A stretch of 64,000 nucleotides of DNA, from contig NZ_FOZJ01000001.1 in the NCBI RefSeq assembly GCF_900114345.1, positions 496,001-560,000 of the forward strand. Reading direction: 5' to 3'. Position 1 is the first letter of the stretch; each line of letters starts with the position of its first letter. Origin of the DNA: Microbacterium sp. cf046. Its GTDB lineage: Bacteria; Actinomycetota; Actinomycetes; Actinomycetales; Microbacteriaceae. The notes below the pieces were generated by a model. It saw nothing but the letters and a program-made list of their open reading frames with translations, was not told the DNA's origin and did no database searches. A program made the translations under genes and the position numbers. Below, piece after piece: positions 17,276 through 26,246 of this stretch.

Positions 17276-18910
17276 GTGACCACGCAGCCTCCCCCACCCG
17301 CGAGCGCACCCGGCGCTGCCGCCGAGACCCCGCGCGCGGCGCCGTCGCTCACCGACGGCGAGTGGCACCGCCTCCATCCGCTGACCCCGTTGTTCCGCGG
17401 CGGGCTCTTCCTGGTCGTCATCGCCGGAATCGTGATCGCCAATCTGCGGGATCGGCTCGTGTTCATCTTCCTTCCCTGGCTCGACGACGACATCGACATC
17501 GACGTCCAGGTCGAGGAATGGCGCGGCGGCGATCCGATCGACTTCATCATCGCCAACAACCTGTATCTGCTTGCCGGAGCGGTGCTGCTGGGTGTGCTGC
17601 TGGTGCTCATCGGGCTGTTCTTCCTCTCCTGGCGCTTCCACACGTTCCGGATCACCGGCGACGACGTCGAGGTGCGCAGCGGCGTGCTGTTCCGCACGCA
17701 CCGGCGCGCACCGCTGGACCGCGTGCAGGGCGTCAACCTGACCAGGCCGATGTTCGCCCGCCTGGTCGGTATGGCGAAGCTCGAAGTGGTCGGCGCGGGG
17801 CTGGACTCCAACGTCAAGCTGGAGTACCTGTCCACCTCGAACGCCGAAGCGGTCCGCGCCGACATCCTCCGCCTCGCCTCCGGGCGACGGCTCGCCGAGG
17901 CGAGGGCGGCCGGCGCCGCGCCGGGTGTGACGAGGCGTGCGGCGGCGGCATCCGTCGTCAGCGCGGGGATCAACGGGCTGATCGCGGGCGCGGAGGAACC
18001 GGTCAGCGAGCCGGAGTCCGTCGTGCACATCCCGGTCGGGCGACTGATCGCGTCCCGCCTGCTCAGCACGTCGACCCTGTGGCTGATCGCGATCGTCATC
18101 GCGATCGTGGTCGGATCCATCGCCGGAACGCCGTGGGTGCTCTTCACGCTCGTCCCCGCGCTGATCGGCTTCGGCGCCTACTGGGTGCGCACGATCACAC
18201 GCTCGCTGCGCTATTCGATCGCCCCCACGCCGAGCGGGGTGCGCATCACCTTCGGCCTGTTCACGACGATCACCGAGATCCTCCCGCCCGGTCGCGTGCA
18301 CGCCGTCGAGATCGACCAGTCGATCCTGTGGCGCCCGTTCGGCTGGTGGGCGATCACGGTGAACCGCCTCTCCGGCCGCGGGCTGGCCGATGGCAGCAAC
18401 GATCAGTTCACGACGGTCCTGCCGGTCGGGACCCGCGACGACGTCGAACGCGTGCTGCGTCTGCTGATGCCCAATCTGCCCGAGGACGAGTGGCCACTCG
18501 TGTTCGAGCACGGCATCCTGGGCCCGCAGCCGGAGGACCCGTACACGAACACCCCCCGTCGCGCCCGCGCGCTGAGGCCCCTCTCGTGGAAGCGCAACGG
18601 GTTCCTGCTGCTGCCGCATGGGCTGCTGCTGCGCCGCGGCGCGATCTGGCGCAAGCTCGCGATCTTCCCGCTCGCGCGCCTGCAGAGCATCGGCATCGAG
18701 CAGGGACCCCTCGACCGCGCGCTGTCGGTCGCCGGCATCCGGGCTCACACGATCCCCGGTCGCGTCCCGGGCCGCTTGGGGATCATCGATCGGGATGCCG
18801 CTCTCGCCGTCTTCGAGGACGCCGAAGCGGCGGCACTCGCAGCCGCCTCCAGCGACCACAGCCATCGCTGGGCGGGCGAGTCGCCGGGCGACCAGGAGGA
18901 CCGGCCGTGA
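17276..18910 (+). CDS. Membrane PH-domain protein with repeated bPH2/DUF304 domains (YdbT-like)
   Basis: A 544-aa integral membrane protein. After a Pro/Ala-rich N-terminus there are paired TM helices near residues 42-65 and 95-118, then a first DUF304 domain (DDVEVRSGVLFRTHRRAPLDRVQGVN). Another TM pair lies near 265-300, then a second domain (RITFGLFTTITEILPPGRVHAVEI) and a third partial copy (LLPHGLLLRRGAIWRKLAIFPLARLQSIGIEQGPLDR). The GTG start lies two bases after the preceding stop. It probably forms a complex with that smaller PH protein. Confidence 0.85.
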   Translation: MTTQPPPPASAPGAAAETPRAAPSLTDGEWHRLHPLTPLFRGGLFLVVIAGIVIANLRDRLVFIFLPWLDDDIDIDVQVEEWRGGDPIDFIIANNLYLLAGAVLLGVLLVLIGLFFLSWRFHTFRITGDDVEVRSGVLFRTHRRAPLDRVQGVNLTRPMFARLVGMAKLEVVGAGLDSNVKLEYLSTSNAEAVRADILRLASGRRLAEARAAGAAPGVTRRAAAASVVSAGINGLIAGAEEPVSEPESVVHIPVGRLIASRLLSTSTLWLIAIVIAIVVGSIAGTPWVLFTLVPALIGFGAYWVRTITRSLRYSIAPTPSGVRITFGLFTTITEILPPGRVHAVEIDQSILWRPFGWWAITVNRLSGRGLADGSNDQFTTVLPVGTRDDVERVLRLLMPNLPEDEWPLVFEHGILGPQPEDPYTNTPRRARALRPLSWKRNGFLLLPHGLLLRRGAIWRKLAIFPLARLQSIGIEQGPLDRALSVAGIRAHTIPGRVPGRLGIIDRDAALAVFEDAEAAALAAASSDHSHRWAGESPGDQEDRP

Positions 18911-19620
18911 GGCGCGACGGACGGCTGGGGGTCGGCATCATCGGCGCGGGCCGGGTCGGACCGGTGATCGGAGCCGCGCTCGGGGGCGCCGGCCACGCGA
19001 TCGTCGGCATCACGCGAGGCTCGGACGAGGAGCGGGTGGAGGCGATCCTGCCGGGAGTGCCCGTCCTGGATGCGCTCGAGGTCGTGCGCCGCAGCGAGCT
19101 CGTGGTGATCGCCGTGCCGCATGACGAGCTCCCGGGACTCGTGGCGGGCCTCGCCGAACTCGATGCGTGGCAGCCGGGTCAGCTCGTTCTGCACACCGAC
19201 CCGGGCTACGGAACCGCGGTGCTCGCGCCGGCCGTCGCCAAGGGCGCGATTCCGCTTGCGGTCCACCCGGCGCTCGCGTTCACCGGGACCTCGATGGACC
19301 TCCGCCAGCTCTCCCACGCATACGCCGCAGTGACGGCACCGGCCCCGGTGCTGCCGATCGCCCAGGCGCTCGCCGTCGAACTGGGCTGCGAGCCGGTCGT
19401 GGTCGCCGAGGAGGCGCGCCCCGCGTACGCCGAGGCGCTCGCGACCGCCACGGAGTTCTCGCGATCGATCGTCCGGCAGTCCACCGAGCTCCTCGCGCAG
19501 GCGGGAGTGCCGAGCCCCGGCCGCTACCTGTCACCGCTCATCCACTCGACCGTCGACCACGCCCTCTCGGATGCGGGTTCCCTCGGCACGGGCGACCCGA
19601 CCGCTACCATCGACGGATGA
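18907..19620 (+). CDS. Rossmann-like and DUF2520 domain protein
   Basis: A 237-aa putative NAD(P)-binding protein. The N-terminal Rossmann domain has GVGIIGAGRVG and a VIAVPHDELPGL strand. The C-terminal helical DUF2520 domain has HPALAFTGTSMDL, EARPAYAEALA and the end segment SPLIHSTVDHAL. Family members resemble ketopantoate- and pyrroline-carboxylate-reductase-like proteins and often sit beside panC in actinobacteria, but no biochemical role is established. GTG 18907 overlaps the preceding stop (GTGA). No panC follows here. Confidence 0.8.
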   Translation: MRRDGRLGVGIIGAGRVGPVIGAALGGAGHAIVGITRGSDEERVEAILPGVPVLDALEVVRRSELVVIAVPHDELPGLVAGLAELDAWQPGQLVLHTDPGYGTAVLAPAVAKGAIPLAVHPALAFTGTSMDLRQLSHAYAAVTAPAPVLPIAQALAVELGCEPVVVAEEARPAYAEALATATEFSRSIVRQSTELLAQAGVPSPGRYLSPLIHSTVDHALSDAGSLGTGDPTATIDG

Positions 19621-19634
19621 TCGGCTTCGGCTGA
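19605..19634 (+). promoter_or_regulatory. Leaderless promoter with five-codon mini-ORF ahead of the MBL-fold gene
   Basis: A TACCAT -10 (19605-19610) is followed by 6 nt and then ATG 19617, which opens the frame M-I-G-F-G-stop (to 19634). GGAGG at 19637-19641 then precedes the MBL gene ATG 19647. The transcript would thus begin with a tiny leaderless frame before the real gene. The mini-ORF may simply mark the start site. Confidence 0.35.
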
Positions 19635-19646
19635 GCGGAGGCACGG

Positions 19647-20432
19647 ATGCGCATCACCCGGATCGGCGGCCCCACGGTCCTCATCGAGTGGGACGGGTGG
19701 CGCATCCTGACCGATCCGACCTTCGATCCGCCTGGGCGGACCTACGCGTTCGCGCTCGGGACGTCGTCTCGGAAGGTGACCGGACCGGCCGTCGAGCTCG
19801 ATGAACTCGGCGCGATCGACCTCGCCCTGGTCAGCCATCATCACCACGCCGACAACCTCGACGATGCCGGACGCGAAGCGCTCGGTCGTGCCACGACGGT
19901 CCTCACGACGGAGGTGGGCGCGCAGCAGCTGCGTCATCCCGACGTGCGCGGACTCGCGCCGGGCCAGAGCATCACGCTGCAGGCGGAGGGCCGCCCGCCA
20001 CTCACCGTCGCCGCGACGCCCTGTCGTCACGGTCCGCCGCTGACCACGCCGATCGTCGGACACGTGGTCGGGTTCGCGCTGACGCTCGAGAGCACCCCGC
20101 ATCCGGGCCTGTGGGTGACCGGCGACACCGTGATGTACGGCGGGCTGCGCGCAGCTGCGGCGAACATGCGGCCCGATGTCATGATCGTCCACATCGGACG
20201 CGTGAAGTTCCCGCGGACCGGCCCCCTGACATACACGATGGATGCCGCGGACGCGGTCGAGCTCGTCGAGCTGACCGAGCCCGGAGTGGTCGTCCCGGTC
20301 CACGTCGAGGGATGGAGCCACTTCTCGGAGCAGGAGGAAGCGGCCGGGGCCGTCTTCTCGACCGCGTCGCCGGATGTGCAGGGGCGCATCCGCTGGCTGC
20401 CGCTCGGGGAGGCGACCGAACTGCCGGGCTGA
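19647..20432 (+). CDS. Metallo-beta-lactamase-fold hydrolase (UlaG-like)
   Basis: A 261-aa predicted metal-dependent hydrolase. The metal motif reads SHHHHADN (residues 63-70): H65-x-H67-x-D69 fits H-x-H-x-D-H except that the last histidine is asparagine. Other conserved positions are the histidine in PCRHGPP, the aspartate in VTGDTVMYGG and the histidine in VHVEGWSHF. The nearest general group is UlaG-like lactonase/phosphodiesterase proteins. GGAGG is 5 nt before ATG 19647. The substrate is unknown, and the N at the last motif position may alter the second metal site. Confidence 0.8.
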   Translation: MRITRIGGPTVLIEWDGWRILTDPTFDPPGRTYAFALGTSSRKVTGPAVELDELGAIDLALVSHHHHADNLDDAGREALGRATTVLTTEVGAQQLRHPDVRGLAPGQSITLQAEGRPPLTVAATPCRHGPPLTTPIVGHVVGFALTLESTPHPGLWVTGDTVMYGGLRAAAANMRPDVMIVHIGRVKFPRTGPLTYTMDAADAVELVELTEPGVVVPVHVEGWSHFSEQEEAAGAVFSTASPDVQGRIRWLPLGEATELPG

Positions 20433-20465
20433 GCAGGGTTCGGGAGGCGCGCAGGTGCCCGCCGA

Positions 20466-20471
20466 TAGACT
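20466..20471 (+). promoter_or_regulatory. Possible -10 element of lysS
   Basis: TAGACT matches TANNNT. It lies 30 nt before the lysS start codon, leaving a short leader with CGAGGAG before ATG 20502. Confidence 0.35.
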
Positions 20472-20501
20472 TGGGACCGACTTCCGAGGAGCCCCCACAC
20501 G

Positions 20502-22049
20502 ATGAGCACTGCCCCTGCGCCCGACGACGAGATCGAACCGACCGACGAGGACATCGACCCCACTGAGCTTGCCGAGGTGTTCGAGCAGAAGGCCGTACGG
20601 CTCGCCAAGCGCGAGCGGCTGATCGCCGAGCGGACCGACGCAGCCGGCGGCGCGTACCCGGTCAGCCTCCCGATCACCGACACGATCAGCGATCTGCGCG
20701 CCCGGTACGGAGATCTCGAGGCCGGTGCCGAGACCGGCGCGACCGCGGCGGTGGCGGGTCGTGTCGTGTTCAGCCGCAACACCGGCAAGCTGTGCTTCGC
20801 CACCCTGCAGGCCGGCGACGGCAGCCGCATCCAGGCGATGGTCTCCCTCGCCGGAGTCGGCGAGGAGTCCCTCCAGCAGTGGAAGGACCTGGTCGACCTC
20901 GGCGACCACGTCTTCATCACCGGCGAAGTGATCTCCAGTCGCCGAGGCGAACTGTCGATCATGGTGTCGGAGTGGCAGATCGCCGCGAAGGCGATCCTCC
21001 CGCTGCCCAACATGTACGGCGAGCTCTCCGAGGAGAGTCGCGTGCGCAGTCGCTATCTCGACCTGATCGTGCGCGACCAGGCACGTGAGACCGTGCGCGC
21101 CCGCGCGAAGGTGAACGCTTCTCTGCGGCAGACTTTCGCCGACCGCGGGTACATCGAGGTCGAGACCCCGATGCTCCAGGTTCAGCACGGCGGTGCTTCT
21201 GCCCGCCCGTTCGTCACCCGATCGAACGCGTTCGACACCGAGCTGTTCCTTCGCATCGCGCCGGAGCTGTTCCTCAAGCGCGCGGTCGTCGGCGGTTTGG
21301 ACCGCGTGTTCGAGATCAACCGCAATTTCCGCAACGAAGGCGCCGACTCCACGCACAGTCCGGAGTTCGCCATGCTCGAGTCGTACGAGGCGTACTCCGA
21401 CTACAACGGGATCGCCGATCTCACCCAGGACCTCGTGCAGAACGCGGCGCTCGCGGTCGCCGGTTCGACCACCGTGACGTGGGCCGACGGCACCGAGTAC
21501 GACCTCGGCGGCGAGTGGGACCGCATCTCGATGTACGACTCGCTGTCGGCGGCATCGGGCGTGTCGATCACCTCGGCGACCTCGCTCGACGAGCTCCGCG
21601 CGCTCGCGGCACGCGAGGGCATCGAGGAGCCGCCGCTCGCCACGCACGGAAAGCTCGTCGAGGAGCTGTGGGAGCACTTCGTGAAAGGCGACCTCGTGCG
21701 GCCGACGTTCGTCATGGACTTCCCGCTCGACACCAGCCCGCTGGTGCGGGAGCACCGCTCGATCCCGGGCGTCGTCGAGAAGTGGGACCTGTACGTCCGC
21801 GGATTCGAACTCGCGACCGGATACTCCGAGCTCGTCGACCCGGTGATCCAGCGCGAGCGCTTCACCGAGCAGGCCAAGCTCGTCGCGCGCGGCGATGTCG
21901 AGGCGATGCGCGTCGACGAGGAGTTCCTGCGGGCGCTCGAGCACGGGATGCCGCCATCGGGCGGGCTGGGCATGGGCATCGATCGACTGCTCATGGCGAT
22001 CACCGGTCTCGGCATCCGCGAGACGATCCTGTTCCCACTGGTCAAGTAG
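20502..22049 (+). CDS. lysS: Lysyl-tRNA synthetase, class II
   Basis: A 515-aa enzyme charging tRNA-Lys. An acidic N-terminal extension (~50 aa) precedes an OB-fold anticodon-binding domain (GRVVFSRNTGKLCFATLQ) and the class II catalytic core: motif 2 RNFRNEGADSTHSPEF and motif 3 GLGMGIDRLLMAITG. It ends FPLVK, the usual LysS C-terminus. The start ATG is preceded by GAGGAG. It lies next to clpC in many actinobacteria, but here the glycan locus separates the two by 32 kb. Confidence 0.97.
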   Translation: MSTAPAPDDEIEPTDEDIDPTELAEVFEQKAVRLAKRERLIAERTDAAGGAYPVSLPITDTISDLRARYGDLEAGAETGATAAVAGRVVFSRNTGKLCFATLQAGDGSRIQAMVSLAGVGEESLQQWKDLVDLGDHVFITGEVISSRRGELSIMVSEWQIAAKAILPLPNMYGELSEESRVRSRYLDLIVRDQARETVRARAKVNASLRQTFADRGYIEVETPMLQVQHGGASARPFVTRSNAFDTELFLRIAPELFLKRAVVGGLDRVFEINRNFRNEGADSTHSPEFAMLESYEAYSDYNGIADLTQDLVQNAALAVAGSTTVTWADGTEYDLGGEWDRISMYDSLSAASGVSITSATSLDELRALAAREGIEEPPLATHGKLVEELWEHFVKGDLVRPTFVMDFPLDTSPLVREHRSIPGVVEKWDLYVRGFELATGYSELVDPVIQRERFTEQAKLVARGDVEAMRVDEEFLRALEHGMPPSGGLGMGIDRLLMAITGLGIRETILFPLVK

Positions 22050-22072
22050 AAATCCAGGCCGCAGCACCGGGC

Positions 22073-23251
22073 TCAGGGACGCCGGAACGCCCAGTCGGGA
22101 AGATGCCCCGCAAGCACGAAGGAGCGGACGATCTCGGCGAGCCCGTGCTCGGGCTCGATCTCGCACGCGAGCGACGCGTAGCGCTCGGCGTGCGTCGAGC
22201 GGCCCAGCGCCCAGGCCAGCCATGCGCAGGTCGCAAGCGGACCGGCACGGACCGCGCGCGGTGCCGCGGCCGCGATGCGTCGGGAGAGGGCCAGCGCGGC
22301 TTCCAGCCGGTCGGGGTCCGGCCGCTCGCCCTCCCCCCACATCTGCATCGCGAGGTGTGCCGGGTACTCCTCGCCGGACTCCCAGCGCAGCTGCGCATCG
22401 AGGGCCTCATCGCCTGCCGCCATCCCGCCGCACCACTGCACGAGGGCGATGTCGCGCAGCGCAGGGCGAGCCAGGCACCAGGCGAGCGCTGCTGCATCGA
22501 AGGGGGCGAGGGAGGAGGCATCCCAGTGCATCGCCTCCTCGAACAGGGTTGGCAGGTCGTCCAGTCCGCACACGGCCGAGAGCGCCTGGGGATCCACGCG
22601 CCGGCCGTCCTGGGATGAAGCTGGGGCCGCATCGGCTGGGCCAGTCGTGCGTTCGCTCGAAGCCGTGCCGGCCGAGTCCGGCCCGCAGACGAGCCGGACG
22701 GCATCCTCGAGCGCGGCAAGTGCCCGGGCCGTGCGCTCCTTCTCAGCCACGTCGACGTCCGGCAGCGCGGCGCCCGCGGCCTGATCGCCTTCGGCGACCG
22801 ACAGCTGCTCGGCCCCCTTCGGCGCGTCGCCGAGCTCTTCGAGCGGCCGGCCGAACCCGGGGCAGGTGGGGTCGAACTGCGAACCCCATGCGTCTGCCGC
22901 GACGCAGAGCGCATCGGTCACACGCACACAGCAGGCGTCCGCGCGGCGCTCGAGCGCCGCGATGAGGTCGCGGTGCGGCATCCCGCCATGAGCGAACGAC
23001 TCGTCCGTGTAAGCGATCGCCGCGACGGCGTCGGCATCAGGCAGCCTGCACACCATGCCGATGAGGGTCGCCGCGATGCGGTCGGTCTCGTCGGCCTCAT
23101 CCGCTGCGGGCAGGTCGAACCGCATCGCGCCGATGCTGCGGGACCCCGCGAACGGGACGAGCACGAGGCTGCGAACGGGGTGGTATCCGAGCATCTTCGG
23201 GATGAGGGACAGGAACTGCGCCGCGTTCGCGGCCTTGACGATCGTGGTCAT
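22073..23251 (-). CDS. DUF4192 family protein
   Basis: A 392-aa cytoplasmic protein of unknown function found across actinobacteria. The N-terminal hallmark is MTTIVKAANAAQFLSLIPKMLGYHP, followed by SLVLVPF. A central acidic low-complexity stretch (~230-260) separates it from a C-terminal helical domain that counts daily-work-like repeats (LATCAWLAWALGRSTHAERYASLACEIEP). ATG 23251 is chosen from the conserved N-terminus and an AGGG upstream; a -10-like TACGCT is at 23268-23273 on the minus strand. Confidence 0.8.
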   Translation of the reverse strand: MTTIVKAANAAQFLSLIPKMLGYHPVRSLVLVPFAGSRSIGAMRFDLPAADEADETDRIAATLIGMVCRLPDADAVAAIAYTDESFAHGGMPHRDLIAALERRADACCVRVTDALCVAADAWGSQFDPTCPGFGRPLEELGDAPKGAEQLSVAEGDQAAGAALPDVDVAEKERTARALAALEDAVRLVCGPDSAGTASSERTTGPADAAPASSQDGRRVDPQALSAVCGLDDLPTLFEEAMHWDASSLAPFDAAALAWCLARPALRDIALVQWCGGMAAGDEALDAQLRWESGEEYPAHLAMQMWGEGERPDPDRLEAALALSRRIAAAAPRAVRAGPLATCAWLAWALGRSTHAERYASLACEIEPEHGLAEIVRSFVLAGHLPDWAFRRP

Positions 23252-23351
23252 GCCACGACCCTGTTCGAGCGTACGCCCCGCCGGACGGGCGGTGCGGAGG
23301 CCCGTGGAGGGTCGCGGTCGACGGGCGGGGTGGGGAGGAATCGTCGGACGG

Positions 23352-23357
23352 TATCCT
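23352..23357 (+). promoter_or_regulatory. -10 element of a leaderless promoter for the 62-aa membrane protein
   Basis: TATCCT is followed by exactly 6 nt (tgagtc) and ATG 23364, with no ribosome-binding site. Confidence 0.55.
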
Positions 23358-23363
23358 TGAGTC

Positions 23364-23552
23364 ATGGATGATTACTGGGTGGCCGTGTTCTGGTCGCTGC
23401 TGCCCACCGTCGTGGTCAGCGCCCTCTTCTTCTTCATCCTGCGGAGCATCCTGCGCGCCGACCGCACGGAGCGCCGCGTCTACGCGCGCATCGAGGCGGA
23501 GGAGCGCGCCAAGCGCGGCCTCCCGCCGGCACCTGCGGCAACCGAGCGCTGA
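23364..23552 (+). CDS. Small single-pass membrane protein
   Basis: A 62-aa protein with one hydrophobic helix (about residues 5-27, VAVFWSLLPTVVVSALFFFIL) and a basic/acidic cytoplasmic tail rich in Arg, Glu and Ala. It reads as a real gene because a -10 sits precisely ahead of its ATG and codon use matches neighbours. Function is unknown. A separate -10-like TACGCT at 23566-23571 follows it, serving the next gene. Confidence 0.65.
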   Translation: MDDYWVAVFWSLLPTVVVSALFFFILRSILRADRTERRVYARIEAEERAKRGLPPAPAATER

Positions 23553-23600
23553 GCCGAACTCCCACTACGCTGGGGGAACGCCGGGCGGGGAGGCCACTAC

Positions 23601-25064
23601 ATGACGATCACGTTCGATGCGTCGTGGTGGGTGATCCTCGTCTTCCTCACCGACCTGACGATCCGCATCGCCGCGATCATCATCGTTCCGAGGAATCGCC
23701 GGCCGACGGCCGCGATGGCGTGGCTGCTGGCGATCTATTTCATCCCCCTGATCGGGGTTTTCCTGTTCCTGCTGATCGGGAACCCGCGCCTGCCGCGCAA
23801 GCGCCGCCGCATGCAGGAGCAGATCAACACCTACATCCACGACACCAGCGAGCACCTCGATTTCGGCACCTTGCGCCCGCACGCGCCGGACTGGTTCACC
23901 TCGATGGTGACCCTCAACCGCAATCTCGGCGCCATGCCCCTGGCCGGCGACAACGCCGCCCACCTGATCTCCGACTACCAGGAGAGTCTCGACGCGATGG
24001 CCGACGCCATCCGCGAAGCCGACCGCTACGTGCACATCGAGTTCTACATCCTGCAGACCGACGAGTCGACCGACAACCTCTTCCGCGCGCTCGAGGAGGT
24101 CTCCGCACGCGGCGTGACGGTGCGCGTGCTGCTCGACCACTGGGCCAACCGCGGCAAGCCGTTCTACAAGAAGACGCTGAAGCGACTGGACGCGATGGGC
24201 GCGCAATGGCACCTGATGCTGCCCGTGCAGCCGTTCAAGGGCAAGTACCAGCGTCCCGATCTGCGCAACCACCGAAAGCTGCTCGTGGTCGACGGGCAGG
24301 TCGCTTTCATGGGCTCGCAGAACGTGACGGACTCGACCTACAACCTGAAGAAGAACATCAAGCGCGGCCTGCACTGGGTCGACCTGATGGCCCGGCTCGA
24401 GGGTCCGGTGGTCGCATCCGTCAACGCGGTCTTCCTCTCCGACTGGTACAGCGAGACCGACGAGATCCTCACGGACGAGATCGACCTCTTCGACGTGAAG
24501 TCCGGGCCCGGTGACCTCGACTGCCAGATCATCCCGTCCGGTCCCGGGTTCGAGTTCGAGAACAACCTGCGACTGTTCCTGGGCCTGATCTACTACGCGC
24601 AGCGGAAGATCATCATCGTCAGCCCGTACTTCGTGCCCGACGAAGCCCTGCTCAACGCGATCACCACGGCCTGCCACCGCGGGCTGCACGTGGAGCTGTT
24701 CGTCTCGGAGGAAGGCGATCAGGCGATCGTCTATCACGCCCAGCGCAGCTACTACGAGGTCCTGCTGCGGGCCGGCGTGAAGATCTGGATGTACCGCAAG
24801 CCCTACATCCTGCACAGCAAGTCGATGACGATCGACGACGGGTTCGGCATCATCGGCTCCAGCAACATGGACATGCGCTCATTCGGTCTGAACATGGAGA
24901 TCTCGATGCTCGTGCGCGGTGAGCAGTTCGTCACCGAGATGCGCGACGTCGAGGCGAGCTACCGCGCGCTGAGCCGTCAGCTCACGCTCGAGGAGTGGGA
25001 GCGGCAGCCGTTGCGCTCCACCGTGCTCGACAACCTCGCCAGGCTCACCTCGGCGCTGCAGTAG
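23601..25064 (+). CDS. cls: Cardiolipin synthase, phospholipase D family
   Basis: A 487-aa membrane enzyme that makes cardiolipin. Two N-terminal transmembrane helices (about residues 8-28 and 38-58) include the cardiolipin-synthase N-terminal pattern AMAWLLAIYFIPLIG. Both HKD catalytic motifs are intact: H224-R-K226 in NHRKLLVVDG and H405-S-K407 in LHSKSMTIDDGFGIIGSSN. GGGGAGG lies 9 nt before ATG 23601. The last 20 bases overlap the 3' end of the convergent pyruvyltransferase gene. Confidence 0.92.
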   Translation: MTITFDASWWVILVFLTDLTIRIAAIIIVPRNRRPTAAMAWLLAIYFIPLIGVFLFLLIGNPRLPRKRRRMQEQINTYIHDTSEHLDFGTLRPHAPDWFTSMVTLNRNLGAMPLAGDNAAHLISDYQESLDAMADAIREADRYVHIEFYILQTDESTDNLFRALEEVSARGVTVRVLLDHWANRGKPFYKKTLKRLDAMGAQWHLMLPVQPFKGKYQRPDLRNHRKLLVVDGQVAFMGSQNVTDSTYNLKKNIKRGLHWVDLMARLEGPVVASVNAVFLSDWYSETDEILTDEIDLFDVKSGPGDLDCQIIPSGPGFEFENNLRLFLGLIYYAQRKIIIVSPYFVPDEALLNAITTACHRGLHVELFVSEEGDQAIVYHAQRSYYEVLLRAGVKIWMYRKPYILHSKSMTIDDGFGIIGSSNMDMRSFGLNMEISMLVRGEQFVTEMRDVEASYRALSRQLTLEEWERQPLRSTVLDNLARLTSALQ

Positions 25065-26217
25065 GCGGGACGACCCTCTCAGCTGAAGTCGAGAGGCTGT
25101 CGGCGTCGAGGGCGGCACGCAGGAATCCGAGGGAGCCGATTCGCTGGAGCTCTCGCGCGCGCTCCGCCGCATCCCAGTCGACGTCGCGCAGCACACCGAC
25201 CCCGTCAGCCGACGTGGGCTCCAGCTCGAGGCCATGGGCCTCCAGCAGCGACCCGATCCTGGAGTCGCTCCGGAACCGCGTGCACACCACAAGTGGTCGC
25301 CGGAAGAGCAGTGCGAAGACGCACGCGTGGAACGAGTCGGTGATCACGACCGACGCGTGCGCGATCGCGGCGACGAACCCCACCGGCCCGACATCGGCGT
25401 GCACGGGGCTCTCGAGATCGTGGAGGTCGGCCACCCGCGGGGATGCCGCCACCTCGCCGACCCCTGCCTCCTGCTGCGGGGTGAGGCGCCCGATCATGAA
25501 GCGGAGAGCGTACGGTTCGGGTTCGATCCTCGGTTCGTCCTCGATCAGCTCGTCCCATTCGGCGCGCGTCAGCAGCAGAGTGGGATCCAGGACGACGGGC
25601 ACGTCGCGTCCGGTCAGTGCACGGACGACCTCCGCGGCGCTGCGCTCCCGGACGGACAGGTGGGGGATCTGCTCGAGCCAGCGGGCGTAGTGCGCGTGCA
25701 GGAAGCGCGGCACCGCGGCGGCCCCGAAGCTCGCGGCGTAAGACACCCGATTCTCCGGCGAAGTGAAGTCGAGGAAGTCCATGCCGTTCGCCCGGCGGTA
25801 ATGCGGATTCCACACCTGATCCGACCCGGCGATCACCCGGTCATACCGCTCAGCCCAGTACCGACGAGGCGCGTCGGCGAACTGCATCTCAGACGTCTGA
25901 ATGAATGACGCGGTGAATCGCGCGTTGGCGTCGCGCCGGCGCTCGAGGAACGGGGGTGGTGCCGGACGCGAGCGTGCCACCGTCTCGCGCACGCGGCGGG
26001 CGCGGCGTTCCAGGAACTCCGCAGGCCGGTAGCGCAGATCGTCGATCGTGCGGGGGATCAGCATGGCGCGGGGCCATGGACGAGGCGTATTGCGGATGGT
26101 CTCCGGCGCCCGGCCGATCTGGCGCAGCGCCTGCTGCAGGGCGTAATTCTGCAGGCGATTGCCGTAGTTGCCGTCGTCGTTGATCGTGACGATGCCGATC
26201 GACTTCGCCTCGGTCAC
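25045..26217 (-). CDS. Polysaccharide pyruvyl transferase family protein
   Basis: A 390-aa GT-B-like enzyme of the family that adds pyruvate ketals to surface sugars using phosphoenolpyruvate. The N-terminus IGIVTINDDGNYGNRLQNYAL, RVIAGSDQVWNPHY, ENRVSYAASFG, LSVRERSAAEVV and the C-terminal ITDSFHACVFALLFRRP are its hallmarks. It opens the glycan locus. GTG 26217 is chosen because it overlaps the stop of a leaderless eight-codon ORF (GTGA); GTG 26220 is the alternative. The 3' end overlaps cls by 20 bp. Confidence 0.87.
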   Translation of the reverse strand: MTEAKSIGIVTINDDGNYGNRLQNYALQQALRQIGRAPETIRNTPRPWPRAMLIPRTIDDLRYRPAEFLERRARRVRETVARSRPAPPPFLERRRDANARFTASFIQTSEMQFADAPRRYWAERYDRVIAGSDQVWNPHYRRANGMDFLDFTSPENRVSYAASFGAAAVPRFLHAHYARWLEQIPHLSVRERSAAEVVRALTGRDVPVVLDPTLLLTRAEWDELIEDEPRIEPEPYALRFMIGRLTPQQEAGVGEVAASPRVADLHDLESPVHADVGPVGFVAAIAHASVVITDSFHACVFALLFRRPLVVCTRFRSDSRIGSLLEAHGLELEPTSADGVGVLRDVDWDAAERARELQRIGSLGFLRAALDADSLSTSAERVVPPTAAPR

Positions 26218-26240
26218 CACCGTGTGAATCCATGCACCAT
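26214..26240 (-). CDS. Leaderless eight-codon ORF coupled to the pyruvyltransferase gene
   Basis: On the minus strand TAGAGT (26247-26252), 6 nt, then ATG 26240 opens MVHGFTRW and stops at TGA 26214-26216, which overlaps a GTG start of the next gene. The spacing equals that of the leaderless genes in this window, so the ATG should be the first codon of the transcript. It may couple translation to the enzyme gene, which has no ribosome-binding site of its own. Confidence 0.45.
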   Translation of the reverse strand: MVHGFTRW

Positions 26241-26246
26241 GGACTC

